A DNA stretch of 64,000 nucleotides from Diadema setosum (GCA_033980235.1 CM067072.1:19905047-19969046), one strand, 5' to 3'; shown: positions 32,301-45,218, numbered from the stretch's first letter. Notes: generated from the letters alone by a model not told the origin. Translations and numbers: made by a program.

Positions 32301-32411
32301 GGACCCAGACTTTGGAATAATCTAGATAATAGCTTAAAAGACTCACCCTCATTCCTCACATTTAAATACAAATTCAGAAAACATTTGTTATCTACTTATA
32401 ATTCTAGATAA
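29316..32411 (+). CDS. Endonuclease/reverse transcriptase of a CR1/Jockey-type LINE
   Basis: An uninterrupted 1031-aa frame. An N-terminal stretch (1-84) without known motif is followed by an APE-type endonuclease (about 85-305). It has FNIRSI (N92), GLTETW (E122), GVGLYI, IGVIYRPP, MGDFNID (D230) and TDHYP (D296, H297). The reverse transcriptase (about 520-830) has GKSPGHDGI, NNYRPISLLS, QFGFRENHSTTHALL, FLDFSKAFD (D669), GVPQGSLLGPLLF and FADD (756-759). The C-terminal part has LNYGILAWGN and LWNNLDNSLKDSPSF, typical of CR1/Jockey-like LINEs. All catalytic residues I can place are present, so the enzyme could be active. The start ATG has a good context (ACCATGG). No ORF1 was found. Confidence 0.95.
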   Translation: MANITNFVFNSLNSDEFYDTVRHSESDHANITSSLYEDYISNKYNTSAQEFEYNFDSNDPVQSPSCVYLTENQYKNRIMNTDNETLLLTHFNIRSINKNFDKLRLLLENPDQKSCSIIGLTETWLNSNISHLFSLPGFEFVFRNRNNKVGGGVGLYISKKIKYIIHEEISVMNDKLESLFIELINPHGKNIVIGVIYRPPRSNLNDFLTYMQDLVQNPIILNKDTFLMGDFNIDLMKCNSQNNPQEFIEILMSASFLPLISKPTRVASQSATLIDNIFSNVLPLPESGIVLSDTTDHYPIFAQVPIKLTKQNKYHKRRKITADKLISLQNSLKEIDWSFVYNTTDVNLSYDYFISTITSEIDNHIPQRNIKDRYKQIPKLPWITQSILRSINRKNNLFYKYRCNPTEKNKKKYVSYKNTLTTLLRTRKKNFYVNQINKYKNDIKNTWKILKDAMNTPNNSSNITEVRWGDSSSNTPAGMAEIFNDFFSSIGQNLSQNIPLSSKTFTDFLDTPNSKTIFFDPTYKEEIVRIVANLKEGKSPGHDGIDNHLIKNIIPQIVDPLVHIINSSLTTGHVPNSMKIAKVIPIFKKGEKDDVNNYRPISLLSSISKILEKIVYIRTVRFLKTCDIFSNFQFGFRENHSTTHALLALIDKVTHALDTFSHTIGIFLDFSKAFDTINHGILLAKLSHYGIRGKALEWFTSYLSNRSQFVHVNGFDSQNKTITCGVPQGSLLGPLLFIIYNNDFHRSSEKLSFILFADDSNLFFSHPDPNILARTVNEELKKVIQWIYANKLSLNIQKTKFMLFSNSLDSLPGNISFDTTPLEEVSTFKFLGVCVDNKLSWRNHIDSICKTISRNIGVMNRLKYYLPSYALLTLYSSLILPYLNYGILAWGNTYQILLDKLFLLQKKALRTVFNLTTREHTDPLFFYDEILKIKDLYVFQLGQFMFDYNSNFLPKIFHDSFHRNSHVHNYPTRRSNEFHLPFMRTVHAQNTFMYTGPRLWNNLDNSLKDSPSFLTFKYKFRKHLLSTYNSR

Positions 32412-34599
32412 TCTGAATTAATTGTTTTAATTCATGCTTGAGGTTTCACCTGTCCTGATGTCGCAGCACTTGGCGTGTTCTTTATGCAGACCTCTCTTCT
32501 CTCTTTATTCTTCTTTCCTCTTCCTTCCTGTCTTTGTTCCTCGTAGACTTGTATTGTCACCGTCTTCTCGTCTTCTCTCTTCTCGGTACTGTCTCGCGTC
32601 GTATATGTGTGTGGGTAACTGAATGTCTGTACGAGTGTGTCGTCCTTCTTATATTTTCTCGGTACACCAGTTCAATGAACACCGTCTGGGCACTAGCATT
32701 GATACTTATTTCCTATTATTGTCGAAGCCAGCGTATAGCTATATTTTTACAAACGACTTAAGTAATCTATATTCAATATAAATGCTGTAAGAAAATAATA
32801 AAACAAACTTGAATAATATATTGCTTACTCATCAATTATCTAGGGATCCACGTCCTACAAGCTTAGCTTTTTTGTGGATCGCTATTTTCCAAAATTGAAG
32901 TTATTTTCTGAAAGCTCGCGAAGTATACATGTATACGCATCGTTCCTTCTGATTATTGTACATATGTTGATGTATATAATTTATTTCGTATATTACATGA
33001 ACCTTTTGTAAAAGTGTAGACAATATCATTTTATGATATGTATACTTTGTATTACGTTTTGATTTTCGTTGATTGGAAATAAACTATGATTGAACTTGAA
33101 CTTGAACTTATATTTTAGGCTTTATTGCAAAACTTTTATATGGGAGGATGTTTTGTGGTACAACAGACCTACACATATTATATGAAAGGTGATATCTTAA
33201 AATTAACATTTTTCAAATCACTGCTCCCAAAGGTAAACTGAACATTTAAGCTGCATCAATTGCTACACAAAACCATCAACATGTTTATCATTATTTAGAT
33301 TTCCAAAAGATCCATGAAAGTAAGAAATTTGTTTCATCATTTACGTTAGATCTATCAAGCGTGAAGGGTGGCGACCTAGGGTGACCGGAGAAGTAACAAC
33401 AATGAAGCCGTCTTTTTTTTCTTTTTTCTTTTTTTGGTCTTTAGATTTAACAAAACTATGCACTCATTAGTGCTAATCTTCATCAATTTTTATTGTTCTC
33501 TTTGATATTGTCTAACATTTGTGCAAAAAAAAAAATGAAGAGATTTTGCATGTTAACATTTTTTTTCCTCAAATAATGGTCTAATCTGACTCTATTATGT
33601 TTAATCTGTCTGGACACCCAACAAGACAATGGACAATAATGTGTCAGCTAGAAAGGGGCCTATGCATGATGAATTCCACTAAAATAGTTATAGTTTGTCT
33701 TCAAGAAGCATAATGTATATACACTTAAGACTTAAATGTGTGTAAAGAGAGTGAGAAAATTTTCATGTAAATCGCGAATTTTAAGTAACAAAGTTGCGCA
33801 CTCCGAATTCTTTTTCTTCTTCTTCCTCTGGTTAAGTCTGCCTAAGCTTCCAATATTGATAAACTGAACTTGCACACAGAAAGGACCTGTTCAGACAACA
33901 TCTTGGCATAGGCCTACTGATCTAACGTTAGGCCTGGTATGTTCAATGAATTTGTTCTTCTCAACTAGGCCTATACGATTGTAACAAGTTAGATTCTCAG
34001 ACAGCAATATCCCAACATGATCATGCTGTCTGGCCTTCTAATGTTTATTTAATCATCTTTCTAAAGTGCTGTGTGGAGTAAACAATGTACCGTAATAGTT
34101 TTGGTTGAGACCTAACTTCAGGTTTCTAACAATTTTTGGTAAGATGCTGAGAAATCTCTTATGAAATGTAAAGGAACATCTAATTTCCGTGAGAAATTAT
34201 TTATTTGATGAAAATTGGCTTTGAAATGGCTGAGATATTCAAAACAGAGCGTCCTGCATGAGACCGAGCTTTTATTACAATCGCTTTGTTTTACTTATTT
34301 TTGGATGTCTCAGCCATTCCAAAACCGATTTTCATTAAAGATTTGATAAACTTTGAATTCCTCTTAGAATGGTATGCTCTGTACTATTTCATGAGTGGTT
34401 TCACGGTATTTCGCAAAAAGGTTAAATGCCCAATCCTCATCTTTGAAAATACTATTAGGACCTAATCATCCCGTTAAGAGCAAGAGTTATAGTTAGCTTG
34501 GCTCTTTCGGAGTTGAACCAAATATATAGAGGGCCGCACAACGCTCTATCATCTTTGCTTATCTATACTGCACGTTGATTACCATGATACACCACATCA

Positions 34600-34960
34600 A
34601 TGTAGCCTGTAACAGGGCCGGTGGAGCATTTCAAATGTGGGGGCCCACTTCCGGTTTTCTTCAACTGACAAGCAAAAAAAAAAACAAAAAAAAAAAACAA
34701 AAAAAAAACCAAAAAAAAAAAAACACACACACAAAAAAAGAGGTCTTCAGTGGAAAAACGTAACATTACCGCGCTCACACCTCAACATCTCTATTTCTTT
34801 TTAGTGCCAATTACGTACTTCCGGGTTAAAAAGAAAGTGGGGGACCTAAAATTATGACATCTTATGTATTCCTTCGTATGGTGCAAAAAAAAAAAAATGG
34901 GGGGGGGGGGCAGCCCCCTGGTTCCCCCCCCCCCCCCCCCGTTCAGCCGTCTTTGAGTAA
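34600..34960. repeat. Low-complexity A-, G- and C-homopolymer segment, possibly old hAT-like debris
   Basis: GGGGGCCCACTTCCGG is followed by A-rich tracts. Further right come a run of 13 A, 12 G, CAGCCCCCTGG and about 17 C. Long G then C runs could pair or form quadruplex-type structures. No definable TIR was found. Confidence 0.4.
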
Positions 34961-37245
34961 TAAAGGCAGATCGTTACTACAGTAATAAAAGGTGGGGCAA
35001 AAAGCCACCTGTTAATAATGGCTAGTGCTTACTAATTTGTTTAAATACCATTTTTTAATGCCATTCTTAGACATCAGGCATGTCAGGCAGCTGTCAGGGC
35101 GAAGAAACAAAAAGCAGTGATCATGTAATGATGCAGATCAAGAAGGAAAGTAATGGGCCCAACATAATCAATGATTCCAAACGTTTTCTTTCGGTTAACC
35201 TGACGTGATGTTGCTTATCATTATAATTTTATTAGAGCTTTGTATAATTCTTTATCCAGTATTCCCTACTCTATACTTCTGTTTCCTCTGCTGAATTCCA
35301 ATAACTTATTTACAATTTAGAAACTATTCATACTCTTTGTAGCGAAGTATTCGCTGTAGGTGCCGCAACAGACTTTCTTTGCCAAGTCTTCATCCGAGCC
35401 TTCTGAAGCAATAATATTTATTTTTGTTACTTTCTTTTCTGACCATATTCATCAGATCAAATCCCTGCACATGTACCTACTGTGTTCTTATGTGTATTAG
35501 AAGTACAAAAGAAATGGGTAGGCTATGACCAGTGAAAATTTTTATACAATACAATGTATACACTAATATTATTATTTGCTTTATTCTCTAATGGGGACTA
35601 TTCAAAGTTCATTGTGAATATAAATCACCTCTGGAAGGCAACAATAGCTTGCAATATTGATGACGATGATTACTGTCACAGATATAAGCCTACATTATCC
35701 TACATCAAAAGTAACTGGTAGAGTATCTGGTGAAAGTTTACTGTTGTTGTTTCATCATCTATTGTTTGACCCCCTTCAGTAGGCCTATTTGTTATACACT
35801 TTTAGCATTTCTTGCTTCATCTTCACAATGTGCTCACTCAACCACAAAGTACATCGGCTCCCTCTTGTGTTCACAAAACATGCTGTTACATGGAGGAAAC
35901 AGCATCTGTTGTTAACTCTTTCAGTTAACTGAATGGATTTTGCAGTTATAGGAGGGCTGAGCAACAAAGTCATTTTCCTGAATTTGATTATCTATTTATG
36001 TATTTGTATATTCAGTTATATTTCTAATCTTTTGTTATAGGGGTAGCCCATTCACCAATAAGCAGGGTTCTTCCGTGGGGCTCGGAATAGGGTATTACAC
36101 ATTATTTAAGCCTACCTTAGACAGCAAAATGTATAAACAGAAAAAAAAAATGAAATACAATTCCATTGTGAAATCAGAGATATATTACAGTAAGTCAAAC
36201 AAATATTTTTGCCAGAACAAAAGTTCAAAAGAATGGAGATGAAAAAAGGAGAAATGTTAATTAAATCGCAATTATGTGCATAAATCAAACTACAGAATAT
36301 ACACTATATATACTGACTGTATTATTGACAAATCACAACTTTGTTAAAACAATCTTTTAATTTGATGTATGGAAAAAGCTGTTCTGATCGAATTATATAG
36401 CTTATTCTATTCAAATATAAAAGATACAATTGGCTGGACTTATAACAATATCAGTGCAAAAATTTGGCACACGCATTGACTTCCACTGTCTATTTCTCTA
36501 GTGTGATGTTCCTGCACATCATGTAGCTTTCACCTGAAGGTATAAGAAGGTGAGAAGTTATGGACGCATTTATTATCATAATAACGCAACTGAACTCGAA
36601 ACATTTGTCTAGCATCATCCATTAACAAATCAGCCGACGCTCTGTCAAACTTTTTGCTCAAAATCATTCATGCGGCCCTTTTCTGATTTTTTTTTTCTTT
36701 TTGCAGCTTAGTGTATAGAATCGAAATATTAATCGACCAAACAATAGACCTGCAAATCGTGGTAACACGATGAATGACTTTAAGGATTGCTAAGGTAAAA
36801 AACAAAACAAAACAAAACAAACTGCGCTCTCTTTTGTTATGACAATGCTTTTGTTGTGATTGTGCTCACCTTTAACCATAAAAATGTCAGGAAAGGTGTG
36901 AGGGAGTCAAAAGATGAATGATAAAACAACGAAAACACTGAAAAATACACTTAAAACAGAATGTTTCGCACAGATCCCCCCAAAAATGACCACTTTGACT
37001 TTTGACCATTTTTGTCTCTAAGGTGTGCTCGATGATGCATGACAGAGCAGCTCAGTAAATACCGAAGTTCGAGGTTTATGGAATATTATATCCCTGCTAA
37101 TTTTTTTTGCTCAAAATCTGTTCGCTAAAGAGTTACGTCATTTCGATTAAGTTGGAGTTTTTTATTTGTTTTGTGAGAAAATGATATGTACACATATATA
37201 AGATAATTACTACTCATTATGGCATATATATGTACATGCATATAA

Positions 37246-37246
<1 letters not shown>

Positions 37247-37289
<43 letters not shown>
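37247..37289. repeat. GT microsatellite
   Basis: About 20 GT units in intergenic sequence. Confidence 0.97.
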
Positions 37290-37290
<1 letters not shown>

Positions 37291-39886
37291 AACACGTGCG
37301 TTCCATATTTACCGAACACACAAAAATAGGTACTTTTGTTCAGGGTGTCCAATTCCTAACTCCCTTGCAAAGAAAAATAATTCATATTATAATGGTCACA
37401 TTATGTTAATTTATATAAAAGAACGTAGTGTTACAAATCAGTTCAGTTTTGCTGTTGTGACTGACAAAATTTTGTACACCTCGAACAATAGAATAATGTT
37501 CATGGTAAAAAGATATCTATTTGTCATTTTAAAGGTGTGTCATTGGAAAACTGATCACTGATGAAATGCCACATTTGTTTCAATCTTCATCATCGTGATT
37601 ATCATAATATCATTTAGTATAATACTCATTGCATTAGATGAGGAGAAAAGGATATACTCAAAGAGCAATTTAAATCATTACTTCCATTGTAATAGCACAA
37701 CATCTAGAAATACATATCTTTTGAAAATAAGTAATGCTTTAGCCTGTAAACAACGTATGAAAATAGCTTTTAAAGATGATTACTGTTATGAGACATTGTG
37801 ATATACCAGAGACTCCATCCACTGAAATTGATAGTTAGACATTGTTACTGAAGGAATGGATCCGAGACCGATAATCAATATTAGAATCACTGTATTGCGC
37901 AATCACGTGCTCTTTATTGTCAATATCGAATGACAACATCGTAAAGTGTGGATAATATATCCCATTAATTTGAGTATAACGCTTTCACGTTATCGTTACA
38001 AATTACATGAAAAAAGGAATTAAAAAGATCCTGTGAATGTCCAAAATTGTTGAAATTAAATTCACCATTGCGACTGGCAAAGTTTCAACTCGAGACCAAA
38101 AACATGTGCATTTTATAAATCTATGTGTGATAAGCCACGCCTTGTCCTTCTTCTATACTCACTTCTCTCTTTCTCTCTCTTTATACTCGCTTTCATCCGT
38201 ACAGAATAAGATGGCATTCGAAATCAATTTACCAATATAGTGATAATTTATTTCGCCAATACAATAATCTTGGGTTGATAATTTTGTTATGAATGACAAT
38301 AATAGTAATAATAATAATGAAGTGTTATCAGTATTATGGAAAGACATATCAATATGGCAAACACGTTCTGATTTAACTGACACTTACACACACAAAATCC
38401 ATTGACATCATAAATAGCATTCCCATGCTTACAACATGAATTTGCCTGCAACACGACTTACGTCTACATCTTTAAAATCCCGGCTGGTAATAATGTCGAC
38501 ATAAAATACAAAATCATAACACATCTGTATTCGACTTTAGGAGGCATGTTCTTTGCAGATTATTCAAAGGCATCTTAAAGGAAGACAATGTGGCTCAAAA
38601 TAATAACACTCTGTCTGAATAAGTTTGATCCTTGGTATTGCCATTGTGTCATTAACATTCTCACTCGGTGTGTATCGCACTTTGATTTCACATCGAATGT
38701 TATGGTATCATTCTTTAGGACTTGACATGACTTGTCTAGCTCTAACAATCACAGAGCTGTTCCTATTTGAGACTTCAAGCGAAGACATGAAGCGAAGTTA
38801 TGCAAATGATTATCAAAGCACCATCTGCAAACATTTGCTAATTTGTTTGTTCCTTTTCTTTTGGCAGTCAATAGCTTATATCAATCTTGACTTGAGGTAT
38901 TCTGATAACAATGGTGACACAGTGCAAAGTGGAATGCCGGGAGTTTTAGATTGTCAGTATTTCGTTGTTACTTCCTTCAACCTTCCACGAAGAGGATAAT
39001 GCATGTACAAGAGTAACGGAATATTGTACCAAACATTATTATGAGACTTAAGCAAGGATTAAAGACAACTTATTATGCATTTCACGTCAAATCTGATTTT
39101 ATAATAATTTCTCAATTGAATTAAAAATCAAGATTTGCCATTTTTATATAAGGAAATTAAACTCTAACCTTTGACATTGCATTTTCTGTGCTATTCTTTT
39201 CATGCATTAAGTTTGTCGGATTGCGGCATGTTTCTTGTGTGCGTATGTTTGTTATTATTCTTTTTTTTTTTTTTGGTTGCTTTTTGTTTGTTTTTATTCT
39301 CTCTATATATATATTATATTTGCTATACGAGTGAGAAAAATGTCAAATTAATTTACTCATGTCGTGTAAGAACTAGGAAACACCGCAAAATAGGTACTAC
39401 TTTAGGACCACTATATACGTACCATAATACTGTTTGTTTCTGGTGTCCTTTAAAACGAAGAAATAAGAGGAATTTCCATGGAAATCATTTGGCACAAAGA
39501 AATGAGAAAACAAATGAATCTAGGATAGGGCAAAAAATATTCTTGATGGGAACAAAGTATATTGATATTGATCCGGCCTGCCAACAAATAAACTTGGTAA
39601 TGGAATACTAGCCACGAGCGTTTCATTTTGATAATCACTATATTTTATACTCAGTAACCTTTAGTTGCAAGACGTAAAACATTTGAAAATTAAGTTGTAC
39701 AGAAAACACTTTCAACACTATCATGTGCACATCGTGAGCATGCACAGCGTAACAAGAAAGTAACACGTGTATTAAAAGGTGCGTGAAAAGCACACAAAAT
39801 GAAGGCTACGATATTTCAATGTTATGGCCTTTCGAATGTCTGAAGGTTATCAAGTATGGTGTTGAATAAATTGTCATTGACTCTAT

Positions 39887-40201
39887 GGCCCGAATTCACG
39901 AAGGTGGTACAAATGAAACCATGGGACAAAAACCATGGAGCGCCAGGTGTCGCATGGAATATTTCGTTACGAAATCAGTCATTTCGTCGATGAAATGATT
40001 ATCTTGTAACGAAATAACAATATTTTTTAACTAAATGAACATTTCGTCCACGAAATGATAATTTAGTTAACAAAGCGGTCATTTTGTCGACGAAATGACC
40101 AATTTCGTAGCGAAATATTCCGTGCGACACTTGGCGCTCCATGGTTTTTGTCCATGGTTTAAACCATGGTTTCATTTGTACCACCTTCGTGAATTCGGGC
40201 C
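39887..40201. mobile_element. Palindromic MITE, copy 1
   Basis: Ends GGCCCGAATTCACGAAGG and its complement. The whole 315 bp is close to a palindrome, with CCATGGTTT words near the ends and repeated TTTCGT..ACGAAAT words in the middle. The flanks (TAT/CAT) do not give an exact target duplication. A second copy is at 52175-52480. Confidence 0.88.
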
Positions 40202-42146
40202 CATAAGTTTTCTCGTATATATCACAAGCCATATACATATCATATAGCTATACATTATTATACAAGCCATATTCGCGATCAAGTATATTCATGTCATTTT
40301 CGTTACATCAATGTATTCCAAATAATGGAAAAATCATACTTAGTGATTTTCAATCCAGTATATACCATCTTAAACCTTTAGTCTCAGGATGTAATAGTTT
40401 TCAACCATGGCTGTACGCAGTTTTCTTTTCTTCTCTTTTTCTATTTGGGGGGAGAAATTTAATATGTGCAATATATATATATATATATAATGTATATTTT
40501 TTCCTTTTTTCGGGAAACACACAAGTGGTGGAGCGTAGTGACTGATCGGGGATGGGGTGTGGGAGGAGCTCCTCCCACATGAGGGAGCCTTTCCACATTC
40601 AGAACTGAAATTCAATGATATGGTGCACTCTTCAGGTGGAATATTTGACGATTTTCAATAAGAAAGTAAAAGAAATAATTATTATTGGGAAAATATTATG
40701 AATGTCTAAATCATGGTATACGCGTGTATGTCTTCACGGTGTAATACCTACAAGTGGAGGTGGTTAGCGCTCACCGGCCATGTCAAAGTAAACGACAGTG
40801 AATGGAGTGGTGACAGAATTACATATCACGATAATGGCATGCGTATTTTCACACTATGATGGTGAGAAAAAAATATCTAAACTTGTCGAGTGCTTTTTTC
40901 ATTTACAGATCAAATTATTTCAAAATCTAATACATCAAAGGCTAAAGAAAATTCGAGGTTTGAAAATTCGGAGGAGGCGGTGGAGGGGAAACCTCACAAC
41001 CCCTCTCCCATGCCAATACATGTATCCACAGAAAGGATTGGCTAAGTCAAACATGAGAATGCCACAGGGCAGTATACCTCGGATCGTAAATACAAGTAAC
41101 ATAATAATTGTATTGTATGATTACTATTATTCTCAGTTGAAGTCTGTTCAGCGAATAAGATGCCTTGAATTAAATGTTGTAAAAGCAATTTATTGAGAGG
41201 TATCGACAAATTGAAGACTGTCCCAGATATAAGAGTATCCGCTCGCCGTCTTATTTTTTTTTTAATGTTCTCATTCTTATTTACTTCGTCATAAAAATAA
41301 AAATGACGAAATACTGATTTCCTTTAATTCGTAAAGATAAACCAAGTTCTGTCGGCTGTGCTACAAAATGATGTGAATGAACTCTTTAAAAAAATGGACA
41401 GAAACCTGTCATTCCATGACATTGAGAAAAATGCACATTCTATGCATAGTACAACAATGTACGATGTAGTAGGCTATATGATGTAGCAATTTGCAAGTGA
41501 TATGGCGGTTACGTGATCAAAGCAACTTTTATTCCTCAGTGCATCGTAATTTCATGACGATGTCTGTCTTACGCGATTTGTCAGCAAATGTCGGCAGTAC
41601 AGTAACCCCATTGATATTGTGTTTATCAATACTGCGTGGCTGGATGTTCATACGGAGCTGACACGAAATGACAAAGAGCACAACAGATTATTTAACCTAC
41701 TATAGTAAATATTTATCACCAGTGCCATCTTTTGTCTGAAAACAATGTCCGAAATTTCCATTCTTTTTGTACATTTCTATACGTCATGAAGTTCGGATTA
41801 CATCATGCACATTATGGACAGGGGTGCGCTCATGCTAGTACACTTGACATACACCAATTCATGTAATCAGTAAGTTACATCTTACCTAACGGCAGAAAAC
41901 GATCAATGGATGATAGAATATCTTTTTATGCAATGTTTACTTATTTGACATTGCCAGTGAAATGAGCAACAGTCCACTAGAAATCATAAGCATGTCTCGG
42001 AATGTTATCTTACTTACCAATAACGACGAAGCGGTTACTTTATGAACCAATTTCCATACCTAATTAACAGACAACCTCTATATCTAATTAGGACTTTGTC
42101 TATACTCCGGCAGAAATGAAGCCCCTTTATAGAACTGCACCGTTAG
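40202..42146. other. Intergenic, nothing recognised
   Basis: It contains a short AT repeat (about 40469-40488) and GGGAGGAGCTCCTCCC, a 16-bp palindrome near 40561. No gene-like frame was seen. Confidence 0.5.
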
Positions 42147-42150
42147 TATA

Positions 42151-43679
42151 GGTTTTCCCGCCCAATTTCATCAGATTTGCATTCGAATTAATGACAAGGC
42201 GTTCAAATTCAGGGGATTTTTGTCACTGCTCTACTCTCACGGTAAATTTTAATTCTTTGAGTATTCAATTTCATTTCATGTCATTCCTTTTAGATTTTAT
42301 TTCATTCAATTTGGAGAGAAATCCATTCAATTTAACGGTTCAAAGTTAGCATTCAATTTCGCGCCAGCTAGATAGACGTTCAAATTCGCACCAAATACCA
42401 GTTTCAATTTCATTTATAGGCACACAACTTAGACCTTTGAACGCTCAAATTCAGTTACCATAACCAAGTCCTGTAATAAGCCAGTTCGGGGTTCCACTTT
42501 GAGCATGAGCAGAAAAAGGTCATCTGTACCAGCAGAGCATGGTGGTTTTTAAATTCACTGAGATAAGCATCTGTAATGTAATGATTATTCAACTGATCCC
42601 TATAAGTGGTGCTTGCCAGCACATCCACCTGACAGCAAAAGCGGTGTCTGACAATATCAATAGAAAGAGATTGTTAATATATTCAATGCAAAATAATGAA
42701 ATGGATGCTTTCCAAAATGCCAATGGAAAGATCATTCTGGTCACCTGGTCTATGCAAGTTCATCCTTTGTTTGATCATGACTGATGAATTCCATAAATTG
42801 TTACGTTGGGCAAGCTCATGCCTTCTGTCGCTTGAAACTAGTGGAGTGCCTAATCAACTGAGAAAGAAGAAAGGTCATTTGTACCCATGTGCCCATGAGC
42901 TAACCCCGAACTGGCTTATTCTATGCAATTCTCACGAATATTCTTACGTAAATGAATCTCAAATTCATCAACGTTCAGTGTATCATTTAAATTTCAACAT
43001 CTCTTTTTCATGTTTTTTTTTTCGGCTAGTTTCACTTTATTTCCCCATCAAAATGGATATCACATTATTTTACAGAATGGTTAAACTCCGAGTTTGCTAA
43101 CATAATGAGAGATCACATGAGAACATCGCTTATGTCAAGTGTGATTATAGTCGTATTACAGATTTTGTTTTCAGTCACGTTTGAGGTTTGAAATGTGTGT
43201 GAAATACACTGCATTGGGATATTCTTTCTTTTACATAATTATTCATAATTTCCTAATTTCGATGTTCAGTCTCTCTTCAGCCGTCGATCTGTTGACGCGC
43301 CAGGCACCTTGGCATGTACGTATGAGAGTGGTTGTACCATTATTCAAACAGATGGAGAATTTACAAGGAACATGAGCAGCAACGAAAAACACTGCCCAGA
43401 TGCTGTAAATGTTTGCCTATTCGTTAATTTGAATTCCTTAATGTTCATCGCAGCTGTGCTGGTGCGAATTTAAAAGCGTTTACACGTGCATTTTGAATTT
43501 GAACGCGCTTTTTACACGTTTATGTGACAAAATAAGGAATTCGAATGCTAATGAATTCAAATTGAATAAACTACTTAGCTTTTTGAATGTTGATCTCGAT
43601 GATCATTCAAATTCGCTCGAAAATGAAAACTCGCATCATTAAATCGAATGCAAATCTGATGAAAATGGGCGGGAAAACC
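42151..43679. mobile_element. TATA-flanked TIR element, copy 1
   Basis: The TIR starts GGTTTTCCCGCCCAATTTCA and matches the complement of the right end over about 50 bp (TCAGATTTGCATTCGA also shared). TATA on both sides (42147-42150, 43680-43683). Both ends are filled with AATTTGAATG/ATTCAAATTC words in alternating orientation. The middle (42500-43400) is unlike the ends and shows no transposase. 1529 bp. Confidence 0.85.
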
Positions 43680-44015
43680 TATAATATACTGTCGAAATTA
43701 TCTCGTCATATTCATTCTATATGTTTCTTATTTATACAAATAGTGATACAAGTTCAAGATTCTAAGATAATTCAATAAGAACTCTCATGTATAAATATAA
43801 ATAAGAAACATAAAATAAAACCCAATAGTAGAGTCTCTGCATAACAGAAAAGTAAATGTAGCATTTCTTCTTTTTTTTTTCTTTTTTTTTTTTTGGGGGG
43901 GGGATGGGGGTGCTCCAGTTACAAGCACATAATTGCTTCTTAGGAGTTCTGGCCTTTAATGTCATATTTGCTTCACTGTTATGCGATTTGCATGATTTGT
44001 ATATTGTTTTATATA

Positions 44016-44702
44016 GGTTTTCCCGGTCAATGTCATACTTTTGTCATTCCAGTTCGTGAATGTGCATTCAACTTCACGCATTGCATGCACGCGAAAATTT
44101 TCGGGCATTGAAATTCAGAATTCGAGCAATCAAATTCATTTATGTGAGTTCTATTTCGTTTGCGTCAAGTCAAATTCAAGCATTTTTTTTTTTTGGAAGA
44201 ATGGGGGGATGGGATGAGGATGGGGGCAGTTTGGGGTCTGTTTATGGCTACCATTAGTCATGCTCGTGAAGTTCAAAATAATGTTGGAATGACGAGGTAG
44301 ACCTACATGGCGAAACATGTAACCTTCACCATGAAGGTCAATCTATTCAAAGCTAAGTGAAAAAGACACACCAACACGGCCTTAAACTAACTAAATTGTA
44401 ATGCAAGACTTCTTTTAAATTGAATGAATTTATTTGGAACATGGTTGCCTTTTCACAAATTTGAATGACCGACGAGATTCCGTCACCAACTTGAAATGAA
44501 TTTGAATGCTCATTGCTGAAATGTGTGCTCCTGTCTTAGATGTGAATGACGCAAATGAACAATTGATTACTCAGATAATGAATTTGAATGACCGGAATTT
44601 TTAATCTGATTGCTGATTCAGTGCTGCGTGCGTGGAATGACGAAATTGAATCCTCGGAATAGGAATTTGAATGACAAGATTATGAAATTGACCGGGAAAA
44701 CC
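44016..44702. mobile_element. TATA-flanked TIR element, copy 2
   Basis: Ends GGTTTTCCCGGTCAATGTCA and complement GGTTTTCCCGGTCAATTTCA, TATA on both sides (44012-44015, 44703-44706). Same AATTTGAATGAC words as copy 1. Shorter (687 bp) and without the unrelated middle. Confidence 0.85.
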
Positions 44703-44758
44703 TATATTTTGCCAGATAAATGAATGAAAGATTGAATATACACAGTATATATATAATA

Positions 44759-45218
44759 CAGTATATGTCCCAAAAAAATTAGAATGGGATTTTTGCATTC
44801 ATAACTTCCAATGGTTATGATTAAACTGTCTGAATGCTATTTCATGGTCTAAATATATAACATCTTACCTATGTTTTGCAGAAAACCCCATTCAATTTGG
44901 TTAAGTGGTCACAGAAAAAAAGTGAATCATTGTGAAGCATGTCGTGGATACGATTCTTCCAAGTTTAGCACCTGGATGCTCTTGGAACTGCATATTAATG
45001 TGTGAACACAATGGACAGAACTTGGACGGAACGGATTTCTGATACGCTCTCCAAAAATCCTAATTTCTCTTTGACCACTGAAGCAAATCGGATGGGGTTT
45101 TCTGAAGGACGTGGGTAATAAGTTATAGTTTCATACCCTAAAATTGTATTTGGATTGATTCCCTATTTTTAATGTTATCATTGTGGAGGGTCCCGTTGTA
45201 ATTTTGTCGGACATACGG
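44759..45218. mobile_element. Tc1/mariner-like remnant in the LURAP1-like 3' flank
   Basis: The left end CAGTATATGTCCCAAAAAAA and right complement CCGTATGTCCGACAAAA continue with TTAGAATGGGA / TTACAACGGGA. TA at 44757-44758 and 45219-45220. Ends of the CAGTATGTCCCA type are usual for Tc1/mariner. It lies 47 bp past the stop codon of the gene at 45266, so it may be part of its 3' UTR. Confidence 0.62.

Larger units (their letters stand above)
29031..33107 (+). mobile_element. CR1/Jockey-type LINE, apparently young
   Basis: It includes the intact endonuclease/RT ORF, a 3' UTR of about 700 bp with AATAAA signals near 32798 and 33080, and a tail of TTGAAC repeats (about 33090-33107). The microsatellite-like tail without poly-A fits CR1/L2-like groups. 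The 5' end is not defined: no ORF1 or clear target duplication was seen, so it may be 5'-truncated just upstream of the ORF. Confidence 0.8.
33108..39886. other. Intergenic, no gene recognised
   Basis: AT-rich sequence without family-recognisable frames. It holds an A-rich run (about 34674-34738), a poly-A/G/C tract (34885-34940), a GT microsatellite (about 37247-37289), and a frame at 38625-38999 (124 codons, hydrophobic, not recognised, probably chance). Confidence 0.55.

Noticed and set aside
38625..38999. Possible membrane-protein gene (124 codons)
   Set aside because: Hydrophobic but without recognisable family, splice context or neighbours; likely chance in AT-rich DNA.
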